Source: Rikenellaceae bacterium (GTDB taxonomy: Bacteria > Bacteroidota > Bacteroidia > Bacteroidales > Rikenellaceae). From it: a stretch of DNA of 64,000 nucleotides. Under the pieces are notes generated by a model. That model did not search any database and had not been told where the DNA came from. It saw only the letters and a program-made list of their open reading frames with translations. Made by a program: the position numbers and the translations under genes. Numbering within the stretch: position 1 is the first letter of the stretch; each line of letters opens with the position of its first letter. Where the stretch lies: positions 62,001 through 126,000 of the forward strand of contig SUZW01000001.1 in NCBI GenBank assembly GCA_015059685.1, given 5' to 3'. Shown here in pieces: positions 24,889-33,855 of the stretch.

Positions 24889-26253
24889 TTATTGTAAACT
24901 TTCGAGGACCCTGCTGCGAGGGGCTTCAAACTTATCCATACTCTTTGTTACGAAGTTGCAAAAATCATCCCATGGATAGAATGGTGCAGTTTTGCACTCG
25001 ATAGGCATCGTTGCATCACACTCGTTTATAAGTGTGCGTACCAACACCTTGCTCGCCTTGTTGCGGTAGAGCACAAATTGTACATTTGCACCCATAGGTA
25101 TCATAGGCGAGAAGTTGAAGGATGTGGCTGCCTTCTCGACATCGAGGCTATATGTGCCACGATGGTTGTCGAAGCCCATATATGCCTGCAATGGTGCTAC
25201 ATAGGAGTCGTGCGTGAAGCGCAGGTCGGCAACATGCGGGTTCTTGCCCTCGATGGCCTTGTTGGCTCGCTCGATAATATCATCGACCAGAGGTCGCATA
25301 CACGAGAGGCGGGTTTCGACGATGTCGTTGCCGACGCTTATGGAGTTGTATATCCACTTGTAAGTTGCGTAGATATAGGACAGGTATAGCTCGTCTGTGG
25401 TGAAGTTGCGTTCGATAAGTTGGCTGCAATCCATCGAGAAGTTCGCAGCGAAGAGCAGTGTTTTGTGGGTGTTGTGCATAACATTGAAGTCGTAGCGACC
25501 GCCACACTCCTTGAGCATACGCTCGGGGTCGGTGGTGATTTTGCTCATAAAGTCGGGAGTGCGTTGCTCCCTCTTCCACGCCTTGAGTTCCTCGGCACCC
25601 TCGCCACTATCGACAAACTCCTTGTGGTGCTTTTGGAAAATCTTTGGAGAGCGCTCCTTGTTATCGACGAGCGGGCGTATTGCGGGCAGCTCCTCACGGC
25701 GAGCCTGCTGCTCGACCTTTATGAGGGGGTTGTTCTCCTTGAGGCCCTGCACAAATGCCACCATCGAGAATACGCAACGGAGCGATGTGCTCGAGCGACC
25801 GTCCACGCTGCACTCACCACTAAAGATAGCAGGGAAGTTGTTGTAGGCACGATTTCCCACGAGTCGTAACTGCTCGTAGCCGAGCGAGGTGAGCTCGCCG
25901 TTGCGACCCTGCTGCTCCTCCAAAATCTTGGTCATCTTCTGGTGGATAAGTTTACCTTCGGGGGTTAAAATGCCGAGGTTGTCTGCCTTGTCGAAGATGT
26001 TTACTATTTTGCGGAAATATTTATCGTCCTGCTCGTAGCGTGAGCCGTGACGACTCACTACCGACATATAGAATGGCTCGAAACCCTTTGGTGCCTCGGC
26101 TACCTTTTCGAGAGGCATACAAGGGTATGTCGAGAAGGTAGGAATGGCAAGGTTCGGGTGTTTGAGGATAGACTCCCGTATCGCCTCGGGGGTTTGTGCC
26201 GACAAAGAGAAGAGCGTTGCAAGAGCAATGAGGGTAAAGATAATGCGTTTCAT
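24889..26253 (-). CDS. Secreted histidine-type phosphatase (MINPP/phytase-like)
   Basis: This 454-aa protein has a cleavable signal peptide (MKRIIFTLIALATLFSLSAQ) and the catalytic RHGSRY motif (about residues 69-74) of branch-2 histidine phosphatases, with the paired acid/base motif FTHDSYVAPL nearer the C-terminus. Members remove phosphate from inositol polyphosphates or other phosphoesters in the periplasm or outside the cell. The substrate here is not known; a MINPP-like phytase is my best guess. I start at 26253, because the longer frame to 26322 includes the -7 box. Confidence 0.8.
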   Translation of the reverse strand: MKRIIFTLIALATLFSLSAQTPEAIRESILKHPNLAIPTFSTYPCMPLEKVAEAPKGFEPFYMSVVSRHGSRYEQDDKYFRKIVNIFDKADNLGILTPEGKLIHQKMTKILEEQQGRNGELTSLGYEQLRLVGNRAYNNFPAIFSGECSVDGRSSTSLRCVFSMVAFVQGLKENNPLIKVEQQARREELPAIRPLVDNKERSPKIFQKHHKEFVDSGEGAEELKAWKREQRTPDFMSKITTDPERMLKECGGRYDFNVMHNTHKTLLFAANFSMDCSQLIERNFTTDELYLSYIYATYKWIYNSISVGNDIVETRLSCMRPLVDDIIERANKAIEGKNPHVADLRFTHDSYVAPLQAYMGFDNHRGTYSLDVEKAATSFNFSPMIPMGANVQFVLYRNKASKVLVRTLINECDATMPIECKTAPFYPWDDFCNFVTKSMDKFEAPRSRVLESLQ

Positions 26254-26281
26254 ACAAAAAAGGAATAGTAGTTTATTTTCG

Positions 26282-26289
26282 CAAAGATA
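26282..26289 (-). promoter_or_regulatory. -7 element of the phosphatase/ALDH pair
   Basis: TATCTTTG on the minus strand, about 28 nt before the ATG at 26253. Confidence 0.5.
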
Positions 26290-26311
26290 GTAATTTTCTT
26301 GAGATATTTCA

Positions 26312-26319
26312 TATCTTTG
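26312..26319 (+). promoter_or_regulatory. -7 element of the aminotransferase gene
   Basis: TATCTTTG lies 20 nt before the ATG at 26340, divergent from the phosphatase promoter 22 nt away. Confidence 0.5.
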
Positions 26320-26339
26320 CATAGCAAAAAAAGAGTGTT

Positions 26340-27545
26340 ATGACAAATAGACAAATTCTTCGTCGTCAATTTCTTGCAAATGTAGCCCAGACTTCGCCAT
26401 CGCCAATGTTGGTCGAGGTGGAGCGTGCCGAGGGTGTATTCTTCTACACCCCCGAGGGGAAACGCTACTTCGACCTTGTGTCGGGAGTGTCGGTAAGCAA
26501 TGTAGGACACGCCAATCGAGATGTTGTCGAGGCTGTGAAACAACAGGCCGAGCAGTATATGCACATCATGGTCTATGGCGAGATGGTCGAGCGACCACAA
26601 GTGGAGTATGCCGTGGAGATAGCCGAGGCGTTACCTGCGCCACTCGAGAGCATCTATTTCCTCAATTCGGGAGCTGAAGCGGTCGAGGGGGCTTTGAAGT
26701 TGGCAAAGCGATATACGGGGCGTACCGAGATGATTTCGATGCGCCGAGCCTATCATGGCTCTACTCACGGAGCTATGAGTATGATGGGTGAGCCCGAGGG
26801 CGAGGAGTGGAAAAACGCCTTTCGCCCATTGTTGCCCGACTGCAAGGCGTTGGATTTCAACTCGTTTGACGATTTAGAGAAGATTACCGAGCGCACCGCT
26901 TGTGTCTTGTGTGAGCCGGTGCAGGGCGAGGCGGGTGTAAGACCTCCGAAAGAGGGCTACTTGCAGGCTCTGCGCAAGCGATGCAGTGAGGTTGGGGCTC
27001 TGCTCATCTTTGATGAGATACAGACAGGTATGGGCCGCACGGGCGAGATGTTTGCCTGCGTAAAGTATGGTGTCACACCCGATATCGTCTGCCTTGCAAA
27101 GGCTTTTGGCGGGGGTATGCCACTTGGTGCCTTTGTCGCCTCGAAAGATATTATGGACTCCCTGCAGGAGAACCCGACACTCGGCCATATCACCACCTTT
27201 GGTGGTCACCCCGTATGTTGCGCAGCGGGTTTGGCTGCCTTCCGCTACCTCAAAAAGCACAATGTTGTGGCGGAGGTCGAGAGCAAGGGTGCTCTGTACG
27301 AGGAGTTGTTGAAAGACCACCCTGCCGTGGTTGAAATTCGTCGCAGTGGCCTGCTGTTGGCGGTGGAGCTCGGCTCGGAGGAGCGACTCTTCAAGGCGAT
27401 GGAGCTGTTCAAAGAGGTGGGTATCTTGAGCGATTGGTTCCTCTATTGTGCCACAGCTTTCAGAATATCGCCTCCGCTTGTAATTTCGAACGATGAGATT
27501 GTCGAGAGTGTCGAGATTATACGCTCGGTTTTGGACAGATTGTAA
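26340..27545 (+). CDS. Class III PLP-dependent aminotransferase
   Basis: This 401-aa fold-type I enzyme resembles acetylornithine/ornithine and 4-aminobutyrate aminotransferases. It has FLNSGAEAVEGALKLAKRYTG (PLP phosphate site; key residues SGAEA), RAYHGSTHG, the Asp of LIFDEIQTGMGRTG and the PLP-lysine in CLAKAFGGGMPLG. It moves an amino group between an omega-amino acid and a keto acid. No arginine-pathway genes flank it, so the substrate stays open. It is followed after about 40 nt by the -7 box of the next operon. Confidence 0.88.
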   Translation: MTNRQILRRQFLANVAQTSPSPMLVEVERAEGVFFYTPEGKRYFDLVSGVSVSNVGHANRDVVEAVKQQAEQYMHIMVYGEMVERPQVEYAVEIAEALPAPLESIYFLNSGAEAVEGALKLAKRYTGRTEMISMRRAYHGSTHGAMSMMGEPEGEEWKNAFRPLLPDCKALDFNSFDDLEKITERTACVLCEPVQGEAGVRPPKEGYLQALRKRCSEVGALLIFDEIQTGMGRTGEMFACVKYGVTPDIVCLAKAFGGGMPLGAFVASKDIMDSLQENPTLGHITTFGGHPVCCAAGLAAFRYLKKHNVVAEVESKGALYEELLKDHPAVVEIRRSGLLLAVELGSEERLFKAMELFKEVGILSDWFLYCATAFRISPPLVISNDEIVESVEIIRSVLDRL

Positions 27546-27586
27546 AAAATAGCGCAAAAGATATATTTTTATTCATAAAAAATTAG

Positions 27587-27594
27587 TACCTTTG
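27587..27594 (+). promoter_or_regulatory. -7 element of the MurNAc-type operon
   Basis: TACCTTTG lies 39 nt before the ATG at 27634. The upstream region is A/T-rich but lacks an exact TTTG at 19 nt. Confidence 0.55.
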
Positions 27595-27633
27595 TACTCG
27601 TAAACCTAAAACCCTAAAAAACAACCTAAAAAA

Positions 27634-29094
27634 ATGAGTCCTTTTGTAATTATTGCTACGATCGCAGCCTATATGGCAATTCTGCTCTTGATAGCACACA
27701 TCACAGGCCGCAATGCCGACAATAATGGTTTCTTTACGGGCAATCGTCGCTCCCCGCAGCTTGTGGTCTCCTTGGCGATGATTGGAGCAGCCATCTCGGG
27801 TGTTACATTTGTCTCGGTACCTGGCTCCGTAGCGACAAGTTCATTCTCCTATATGCAGATGATATTCGGATTTGTGGTGGGCTATATTGTCATTGCCTTC
27901 GTGCTTATTCCGATATTCTATCGCCTGAATGTGGTGTCACTCTACGAGTATCTCAATATCCGCTTTGGCGTAAGCAGCCACAAGACAGGAGCGTGGCTCT
28001 TCTTCGTGTCGAAGGTCTTGGGAGCGTCGTTGCGAGTGTTTGTGGTCTGCACGGTATTGCAGCACCTTGTGTTTGCACCCCTCGGCCTGCCATTCTGGTT
28101 GAACGCCTTTGTTACGATGGCGCTCGTGTGGCTCTATACACAGCAGGGCGGTGTGAAATCGATTGTGTGGACCGATGCGTTCAAGACAGTGCTCTTGGTA
28201 AGTAGTGTCGTGTTGTGTATCGTGTATGTGGTGCGGGAGCTTGGCTACTCTGCATCGGAGACATTCTCGCAGATTACATCGCACTCATACAGCAAGACAT
28301 TCTTCTTCGACGATGTGAACGACGAGCGTTACTTCTGGAAGCAGTTTCTGGCAGGTGTGTTTATGGTTGTGGCGATGACGGGCCTCGACCAGGACTTGAT
28401 GCAGAAGGTGTTGAGTAGCCGCTCGGCAAAGGAGTCGCAGCGCAATATGATTGTGTCGGGCGTACTGCAGGGCGTGGTGATATTCTTGTTTTTGATGTTG
28501 GGCGTGTTGCTCTACATCTATGCCGAGCGCACAAACCTTGTGTTCGAGGGTGGCGACAATCTTTTTGGTGCGGTTGCAACCTCTTCGGCATTTCCGATGA
28601 TTGTCGGCATAATCTTCGTCTTGGGACTTATCGCTTCGACATACGCTGCCGCAGGCTCGGCTCTTACAGCCTTGACGACCTCGTTTACGGTCGATATTCT
28701 CGAGGGTCAGAGTCGCTTCGAGGAGCAGCGTCTGCGCAAGATACGCCGTTGGGTACATATCGCAATGGCGGTGCTGATGAGCCTTGCCATTATCGCCTTC
28801 GAGTTGTGGAGCAACGATAGTGTTATCAACCTCGTCTATGGTGTTGCAGGCTACACCTACGGCCCACTGCTCGGTATGTTTGCGTTCGGAATATTCTCAA
28901 AGCGTCAGGTGCGAGATAAATATGTACCTCTGATTGCGATACTATCGCCTATCATCTGCTTCGTTTTGGACAAAAACTCCGAGGCGTGGTTCGGAGGCTA
29001 CCGCTTTGGCTTCGAGTTGCTGATACTCAACGCTACGATTACAGCCTTGGGCCTCTACTTGGCATCGTTAAATATGAAACCTAAAAACGAATAA
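27634..29094 (+). CDS. Sodium:solute symporter (SSS family)
   Basis: This 486-aa membrane protein has about 13 hydrophobic segments and the SSS style seen in sialic acid and sugar symporters: NADNNGFFTGNRRSPQLVVS after the first helix, AMIGAAISGVTFVSVPG, TGLDQDLMQKVLS and AAAGSALTALTTSFTVDI. It should take up a solute with Na+ at the inner membrane. The gene starts the operon with a sugar-type kinase (4 nt on), a glycosidase-like lipoprotein and murQ, so amino-sugar (MurNAc or anhydroMurNAc) uptake is the likely job. This is inferred from context. Confidence 0.85.
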   Translation: MSPFVIIATIAAYMAILLLIAHITGRNADNNGFFTGNRRSPQLVVSLAMIGAAISGVTFVSVPGSVATSSFSYMQMIFGFVVGYIVIAFVLIPIFYRLNVVSLYEYLNIRFGVSSHKTGAWLFFVSKVLGASLRVFVVCTVLQHLVFAPLGLPFWLNAFVTMALVWLYTQQGGVKSIVWTDAFKTVLLVSSVVLCIVYVVRELGYSASETFSQITSHSYSKTFFFDDVNDERYFWKQFLAGVFMVVAMTGLDQDLMQKVLSSRSAKESQRNMIVSGVLQGVVIFLFLMLGVLLYIYAERTNLVFEGGDNLFGAVATSSAFPMIVGIIFVLGLIASTYAAAGSALTALTTSFTVDILEGQSRFEEQRLRKIRRWVHIAMAVLMSLAIIAFELWSNDSVINLVYGVAGYTYGPLLGMFAFGIFSKRQVRDKYVPLIAILSPIICFVLDKNSEAWFGGYRFGFELLILNATITALGLYLASLNMKPKNE

Positions 29095-29098
29095 AACT

Positions 29099-29944
29099 AT
29101 GATAGTAATAGCTGATGGCGGCGCAACCAAGTGCGATTGGGCGTTTGTCGAAAATGGAGAGATTGTCGAGCGTTTCAAGATGGAGGGTATAAACCCCTTC
29201 TCGGTACCCGAAGCGCATATCCGTGAGGTTGTAGGTCGCGACTTTATGCCGGTGGCCTCACGCTACGATATAACCCACATCTGGTTCTATGGTGCAGGTT
29301 GCGGTATGGCGGGCCATATTGTTAAGGGCGTGCTGGCGGAGTATCTGCCGAATGCCGAAATTGTTGTCGGCTCGGATATAGATGGCGCAGCCAAGGCGTG
29401 CTGTGCCGATGGTAACGGTATCGTCTGCATCCTGGGTACAGGTGTAAGCTCGATGCAGGTCGAGGGTGGCGAGTGTGTGAAGCGTCTGCCCGGTCCGGGA
29501 TATATCCTCGGTGATGAGGGTAGCGGTACGGTGATGGGCAAGATGCTGTTGTCGGACTTTATCTACAACCAGCTGCCTCCGCATATCGCAAAGCTCTTTA
29601 ACGAGGAGTATAGTATAACTGTGCCGGAGATTGTCGAGAATACCTACCATAAACCCGCTGCAAACCGCTTCTTTGGTAAATTTACCCCGTTCCTCTCGAA
29701 GCATATCGAGGAGGAGTATTGCCAGAGCATCGTGCGTTACAACTTCGAGATGTTGGCAACACGCAGTCTAAAACAGTACGACACCGACCGCCTGAAGGTC
29801 AATTTCGTAGGCTCGGTGGCTGCGGTGTTTGAGGATTTCTTGACCGAGGTGCTCGAGAAGTACGGAATGACAAAGGGCGTTATCGTGCGCTCACCGATAG
29901 ACTGCCTTGTTAAAAATCTTACGGCAGAGTTGGCGGCGAAGTAG
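29099..29944 (+). CDS. BadF/BcrA-type sugar kinase, probable MurNAc kinase
   Basis: This 281-aa ASKHA-fold protein has the phosphate-1 motif IVIADGGATKCDWAF (1-16), an ATP-site CILGTGVSSMQ and GYILGDEGSGTVMGKML. The family includes GlcNAc kinase and the MurNAc kinase MurK of the Bacteroidetes species Tannerella forsythia. With murQ in the same operon, phosphorylation of MurNAc to MurNAc-6-phosphate is the likely role; GlcNAc kinase is the alternative. It is 4 nt from the transporter gene. Confidence 0.8.
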   Translation: MIVIADGGATKCDWAFVENGEIVERFKMEGINPFSVPEAHIREVVGRDFMPVASRYDITHIWFYGAGCGMAGHIVKGVLAEYLPNAEIVVGSDIDGAAKACCADGNGIVCILGTGVSSMQVEGGECVKRLPGPGYILGDEGSGTVMGKMLLSDFIYNQLPPHIAKLFNEEYSITVPEIVENTYHKPAANRFFGKFTPFLSKHIEEEYCQSIVRYNFEMLATRSLKQYDTDRLKVNFVGSVAAVFEDFLTEVLEKYGMTKGVIVRSPIDCLVKNLTAELAAK

Positions 29945-29984
29945 GGCATGTGCCTAATCGGAGCGAACCTGTAACTATGAAACT

Positions 29985-32180
29985 ATGAAGAAATTTCTGT
30001 TGACAATGTTGGTGCTACCGCTGCTCTGCGCTTGCTCGGAGCAGGTGGTGTTGGACAACGGTGCGTTGCGCCTTGTCTTTGACCGTGTGAGTGGAAATCT
30101 CGTCTCAATGCAGAATGTGGAGCGAGGCTACGAGTATCTCGATACCGAGGCAGAGCAGCTACCACTCTATGAGCTTGTGGCTCTTGAGAAGGATGAGAAG
30201 CTCGCAACTCCGCAGGGTGTGCAAGTTTGTCGCACAGGCCTCCGCTCGGTAAAACTTGTATGGGGCACAGAGGGTGATTTGAAGATTACCGCCAAGGTGC
30301 GCCTCGACAAGGAGAAGGCGATGTCGTATTGGTCGGTTGAGATGTGCGGATATGATGGAGCCAAGACAAAGGCGTTGCGTTTTCCTCGTATTGCCAACAT
30401 CAAGGCTTTCGACGACGAGAAGCTTGTTACCCCAACTTGGACGGGTGCTTTACACCACAACCCTCGTGTAACAAAGAAGGCCTATGATAAGGAGTTTGTG
30501 ATGATGCGTCCGACGATGCAGTTCTCGGCCATATATGGCGCAGAGGATGAGTTTGGTCTATATTTCAGCTCGAACGATACGAAATCTTATACCAAGGGTA
30601 TCAAGTACGAGTTTAGTGACAAATTAACACACTACAACTCGACATATCATCTCCCAATGGGTGCCGAGGAGAGTCACTTCGTTGCTCCGTACGATGTGTC
30701 GGTCGGAGTACTCGAAGGTGATTGGTTCGATGCTGCGCAAATCTATCGTGAGTGGGCATTGCAGCAGGAGTGGACCAAGAATAGTCGTCTGGCCAGCGGT
30801 AAGATAAACCCTTGGCTCCCTGCAACAGATGTGTGGTTGTGGAACCGTGGTCGTTCGAACAATGTGCTGACCGAGGCTGCCGACTTGAAGGAGTATCTTG
30901 GCGACTGCAATGTCAGCGTATTGTGGCACTGGTGGCACAATGGCCCATACGATGATGCCTTTCCGGAGTTTTTGCCTCCTCGTGAGGGCGTGGAGTCGTT
31001 CAAGGCTGCCGTTGCCGAGGCGAGAGCCAATGGTATCAATATGACTCCGTATATGAACTCTATTCAGTGGGGTGAATCGCGCAAGTCGTGGAAGGAGCTT
31101 AATATTTCGCAGTATTCGGCTCGTAAGGCTGATGGTTCGACCTATGCACATGTCTATAACATCTTTACCAAAAATCCTATTACACCTATGTGTATGTCGC
31201 AGGAGTTTTGGTACGACAGATACTCTGCTCTGTGTCATACGGTGGTAAATGAGTATGGCTGCTCGGGTGTATATATGGACCAGTCGAACTTGGATATCTT
31301 GTGCTACAACCCAAATCACGGCCATAGCGTTGGTGGCGGAGCCTATTGGGCAGATGGCTATCGTCGTCTTGTGGAGCGTGTGCGTGAGGCTACAGCCCCT
31401 GAAAACCCTATTCTTACAGGTGAAGGTACAGGCGAAGATCTGCTCTGTCATCACGACGGCTTCCTCGCATTGGAGCCAAGTGCAGAGCGTGCCGGAGGTG
31501 TAACACCAAGCGAGGTTATACCACTCTTCACTGCGGTATATCACGAGAGTGCCATCTCGTATGGAAACTTCGGTGGTTTCACCTATCCTGCGTATGACGA
31601 GTTTTGGCCAAAGAAGCATCGCTCACCACTTACCGAGACCCTGTTGCCGGCAATCTACGATATGCAGATGCGTTTGGAGCAGACTCGAACCTTTATTTGG
31701 GGTATTCAGCCGATGTTGGTAAACTACCATTCGGAGGTGCGCAGCAAGAGAGCCGAGCTGTTGCAGTTCTGTGCTCACCTTATCAAGACTCGCAAGGCAT
31801 ACAAGGAGTATTTGCAGTATGGAACGATGCTCCGTGCACCGAAGTTTGAGAATGATGCTGCTCGTGAGATAGATTTGTGCCGTACATCGACCTATGGTGC
31901 TGCACTTGGCACAGGGCAGATACTCTTCCCGCTCAAAAAGACCGTTCCGATGTTGTACTCGGCAGCGTGGAAGAACAAGGAAGGTAATGTATTGCTCACA
32001 TTCGTAAATATCGACGAGAAGCCGTACACCACAAGTTTTGCTATCGACCTCGAGGAGATGGGGCTTTGCGGAGAGTATAAGCTCTATGTGAACGGAGAGG
32101 CACAGGAGGGTGAGCCACAGTCGGAGTATGATATTACCATACCAGCTTGTTCGACCGTTATCTATGAGTTTCGTAAATAG
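29985..32180 (+). CDS. Glycoside-hydrolase-like lipoprotein (DUF6259-type)
   Basis: This 731-aa protein has a lipoprotein signal (MKKFLLTMLVLPLLCAC, lipid Cys17), an N-terminal beta-rich domain (about 20-270) and a central barrel-like region with LWHWWHNGPYDDAFPEFLPP, MTPYMNSIQWG, YGCSGVYMDQSN and ENPILTGEGTGEDLL. The C-terminus is a beta domain ending STVIYEF. The order resembles clan GH-D/DUF6259 proteins. Asp in GVYMDQ and Glu in LTGEGTGED are candidate catalytic residues by position only. Being in a MurNAc-type operon suggests it frees a sugar from peptidoglycan fragments at the cell surface; this is inference. Confidence 0.7.
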   Translation: MKKFLLTMLVLPLLCACSEQVVLDNGALRLVFDRVSGNLVSMQNVERGYEYLDTEAEQLPLYELVALEKDEKLATPQGVQVCRTGLRSVKLVWGTEGDLKITAKVRLDKEKAMSYWSVEMCGYDGAKTKALRFPRIANIKAFDDEKLVTPTWTGALHHNPRVTKKAYDKEFVMMRPTMQFSAIYGAEDEFGLYFSSNDTKSYTKGIKYEFSDKLTHYNSTYHLPMGAEESHFVAPYDVSVGVLEGDWFDAAQIYREWALQQEWTKNSRLASGKINPWLPATDVWLWNRGRSNNVLTEAADLKEYLGDCNVSVLWHWWHNGPYDDAFPEFLPPREGVESFKAAVAEARANGINMTPYMNSIQWGESRKSWKELNISQYSARKADGSTYAHVYNIFTKNPITPMCMSQEFWYDRYSALCHTVVNEYGCSGVYMDQSNLDILCYNPNHGHSVGGGAYWADGYRRLVERVREATAPENPILTGEGTGEDLLCHHDGFLALEPSAERAGGVTPSEVIPLFTAVYHESAISYGNFGGFTYPAYDEFWPKKHRSPLTETLLPAIYDMQMRLEQTRTFIWGIQPMLVNYHSEVRSKRAELLQFCAHLIKTRKAYKEYLQYGTMLRAPKFENDAAREIDLCRTSTYGAALGTGQILFPLKKTVPMLYSAAWKNKEGNVLLTFVNIDEKPYTTSFAIDLEEMGLCGEYKLYVNGEAQEGEPQSEYDITIPACSTVIYEFRK

Positions 32181-32229
32181 AATAAAATAAGTATAAAAGC
32201 ATTTGTTTAACTATTAAAAAATTAAAACT

Positions 32230-33069
32230 ATGGCAGAGTTCAAAGATTTTGTGAAGGTTACGGAGATGCCGTCAATCTATCAGGACATTGACAAGATGAC
32301 TCCACGCGAGGTGTTGGAGTGCATGAACAAGGAGGACCACAAGATTGCTGATGCAATTCAGTTGGTTATCCCACAGATTGAGAAGTTTGTTATCGAGGCT
32401 ACAAAGCGTATGAAGGACGGTGGTCGTTTGTTCTACATCGGTTCGGGTTCGAGCGGTCGTTTCGGTATTGTTGATGCTTCGGAGGTTCCACCAACCTATG
32501 GTATGCCTTACGACTTGATTATCGCCGTTATCGCCGGTGGTGACGCTGCTATCCGCTTCCCTGTTGAGGGTGCCGAGGATGATTGGGATCAGGGCTGGAA
32601 GGATATCTTGAAGTACAACCCAACTCCAAAGGATTGTATCGTAGGTATCGCTGCTTCGGGTACAACCCCATACACCATGGGTGCTTTGACCGAGGCTCGC
32701 AAGATCGGTATGTTCACAGGCTGTATCACTGCCAACGCAGGTTCGCCAATGACACAGATCGTAGATGTTGATATCGCTCCATACTTGGGCCCGGAGTTTA
32801 TCACTGCAAGCTCTCGTATGAAGTCGGGTACAAGCCAGAAGATTATCCTCAACATGATTACCAACGGTATCATGATCGGTATGGGTCGTGTTAAGGGTAA
32901 CAAGATGGTTAATATGCACATCTCGAACAAGAAGCTCGTAGATCGTGGTACTCGTATGTTGATTGACTACCTCGGCTTGCCTTACGAGGAGTGCAAGGAG
33001 TTGCTCTTGAAGTACGGTGGCGTACAGAAGGCTCTCGACGGATACGCAGAGGAGCAGAAGAATAAATAG
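32230..33069 (+). CDS. murQ: N-acetylmuramic acid 6-phosphate etherase
   Basis: This 279-aa SIS-domain protein has GRLFYIGSGSSGRFGIVDASE (key SGSSGR and DASE), VIAGGDAAIRFPVEGAEDD, GIAASGTTPYT and ITASSRMKSGTSQK, all of which match MurQ. It cleaves the lactyl ether of MurNAc-6-phosphate to give GlcNAc-6-phosphate and D-lactate in the cytoplasm. The length is slightly short of the E. coli enzyme, ending soon after the helical tail. It ends the operon, 49 nt after the glycosidase-like gene, and is followed by a strong terminator. Confidence 0.94.
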   Translation: MAEFKDFVKVTEMPSIYQDIDKMTPREVLECMNKEDHKIADAIQLVIPQIEKFVIEATKRMKDGGRLFYIGSGSSGRFGIVDASEVPPTYGMPYDLIIAVIAGGDAAIRFPVEGAEDDWDQGWKDILKYNPTPKDCIVGIAASGTTPYTMGALTEARKIGMFTGCITANAGSPMTQIVDVDIAPYLGPEFITASSRMKSGTSQKIILNMITNGIMIGMGRVKGNKMVNMHISNKKLVDRGTRMLIDYLGLPYEECKELLLKYGGVQKALDGYAEEQKNK

Positions 33070-33092
33070 TTTCCGCTTCACCTTTTTGCATT

Positions 33093-33124
33093 GGGGCAGG
33101 CTGGTAAAGTCTGCCCCTTTTTTG
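33093..33124 (+). terminator. terminator of the murQ operon
   Basis: GGGGCAG pairs with CTGCCCC across an 11-nt loop, followed by a run of Ts. Confidence 0.85.
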
Positions 33125-33136
33125 TGTCGATAAAAT

Positions 33137-33167
33137 TTTGAGAAACAGAGGCTTTTTTATATCTTTG
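33137..33167 (+). promoter_or_regulatory. promoter of tdk
   Basis: TTTG (33137-33140), 19 nt, TATCTTTG (33160-33167): a full consensus match, 54 nt before the ATG. Confidence 0.75.
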
Positions 33168-33221
33168 CGTTTGGCTTTATTTGGCAAAAGAGAAATATTA
33201 ACCTACAAAATATAGAAGCAG

Positions 33222-33806
33222 ATGTTTTTGGAAAATTGTACACAGAAAGGCTGGATTGAGGTGGTTTGTGGCTCGATGTTTTCGGGCAAGACCGAGGAGC
33301 TTATTCGTCGCCTGCGTCGTGCAGAGTTTGCACACCAGAGGGTCGAGATTTTCAAGCCGCAGATAGATGTTCGCTACTCGGAGGACGAGGTTGTGTCGCA
33401 CAATCACTCGACAATTCGCTCGACACCCGTAGAGTCGCCACAGCAGATTTTGCTGATGTCGTCGGAGGTCGATGTTGTCGGTGTCGATGAGGCGCAGTTC
33501 TTCGACGAGAGTATTGTCGATGTCTGCCGTGAGTTGGCAAATCGTGGCGTGCGTGTCATCGTGGCGGGACTTGATATGGACTTTTTGGGCAAACCTTTTG
33601 GCCCTATGCCTGCGTTGATGGCTATCGCAGAGTATGTGGATAAGGTTCACGCTATATGTGTGCATTGCGGTAACCCTGCACAGCACTCGCATCGCTTGAC
33701 AAAGAGCGAGAAGCTCGTGATGCTCGGTGAGAAGGATACCTACGAGCCCGTATGTCGCCACTGCTTCCTCCGCCTGCGCAAGGAGCAGGAGCAACAAGAG
33801 CAATAA
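33222..33806 (+). CDS. tdk: Thymidine kinase
   Basis: This 194-aa type II (TK1-like) enzyme has the P-loop [15 protein letters not shown] (about 16-30), the DEAQFF motif, the lasso region [15 protein letters not shown] and the zinc cysteines CVHCG and CRHCF. It phosphorylates thymidine with ATP in nucleotide salvage. The tail is a short Glu/Gln run (KEQEQQEQ). It has its own promoter; the MoxR operon begins 49 nt after. Confidence 0.95.
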   Translation: MFLENCTQKGWIEVVCGSMFSGKTEELIRRLRRAEFAHQRVEIFKPQIDVRYSEDEVVSHNHSTIRSTPVESPQQILLMSSEVDVVGVDEAQFFDESIVDVCRELANRGVRVIVAGLDMDFLGKPFGPMPALMAIAEYVDKVHAICVHCGNPAQHSHRLTKSEKLVMLGEKDTYEPVCRHCFLRLRKEQEQQEQ

Positions 33807-33855
33807 AAGAGAGAGTATTGCGTTAAGTTATTGACAAAAATTAACCGAAAGAGAT

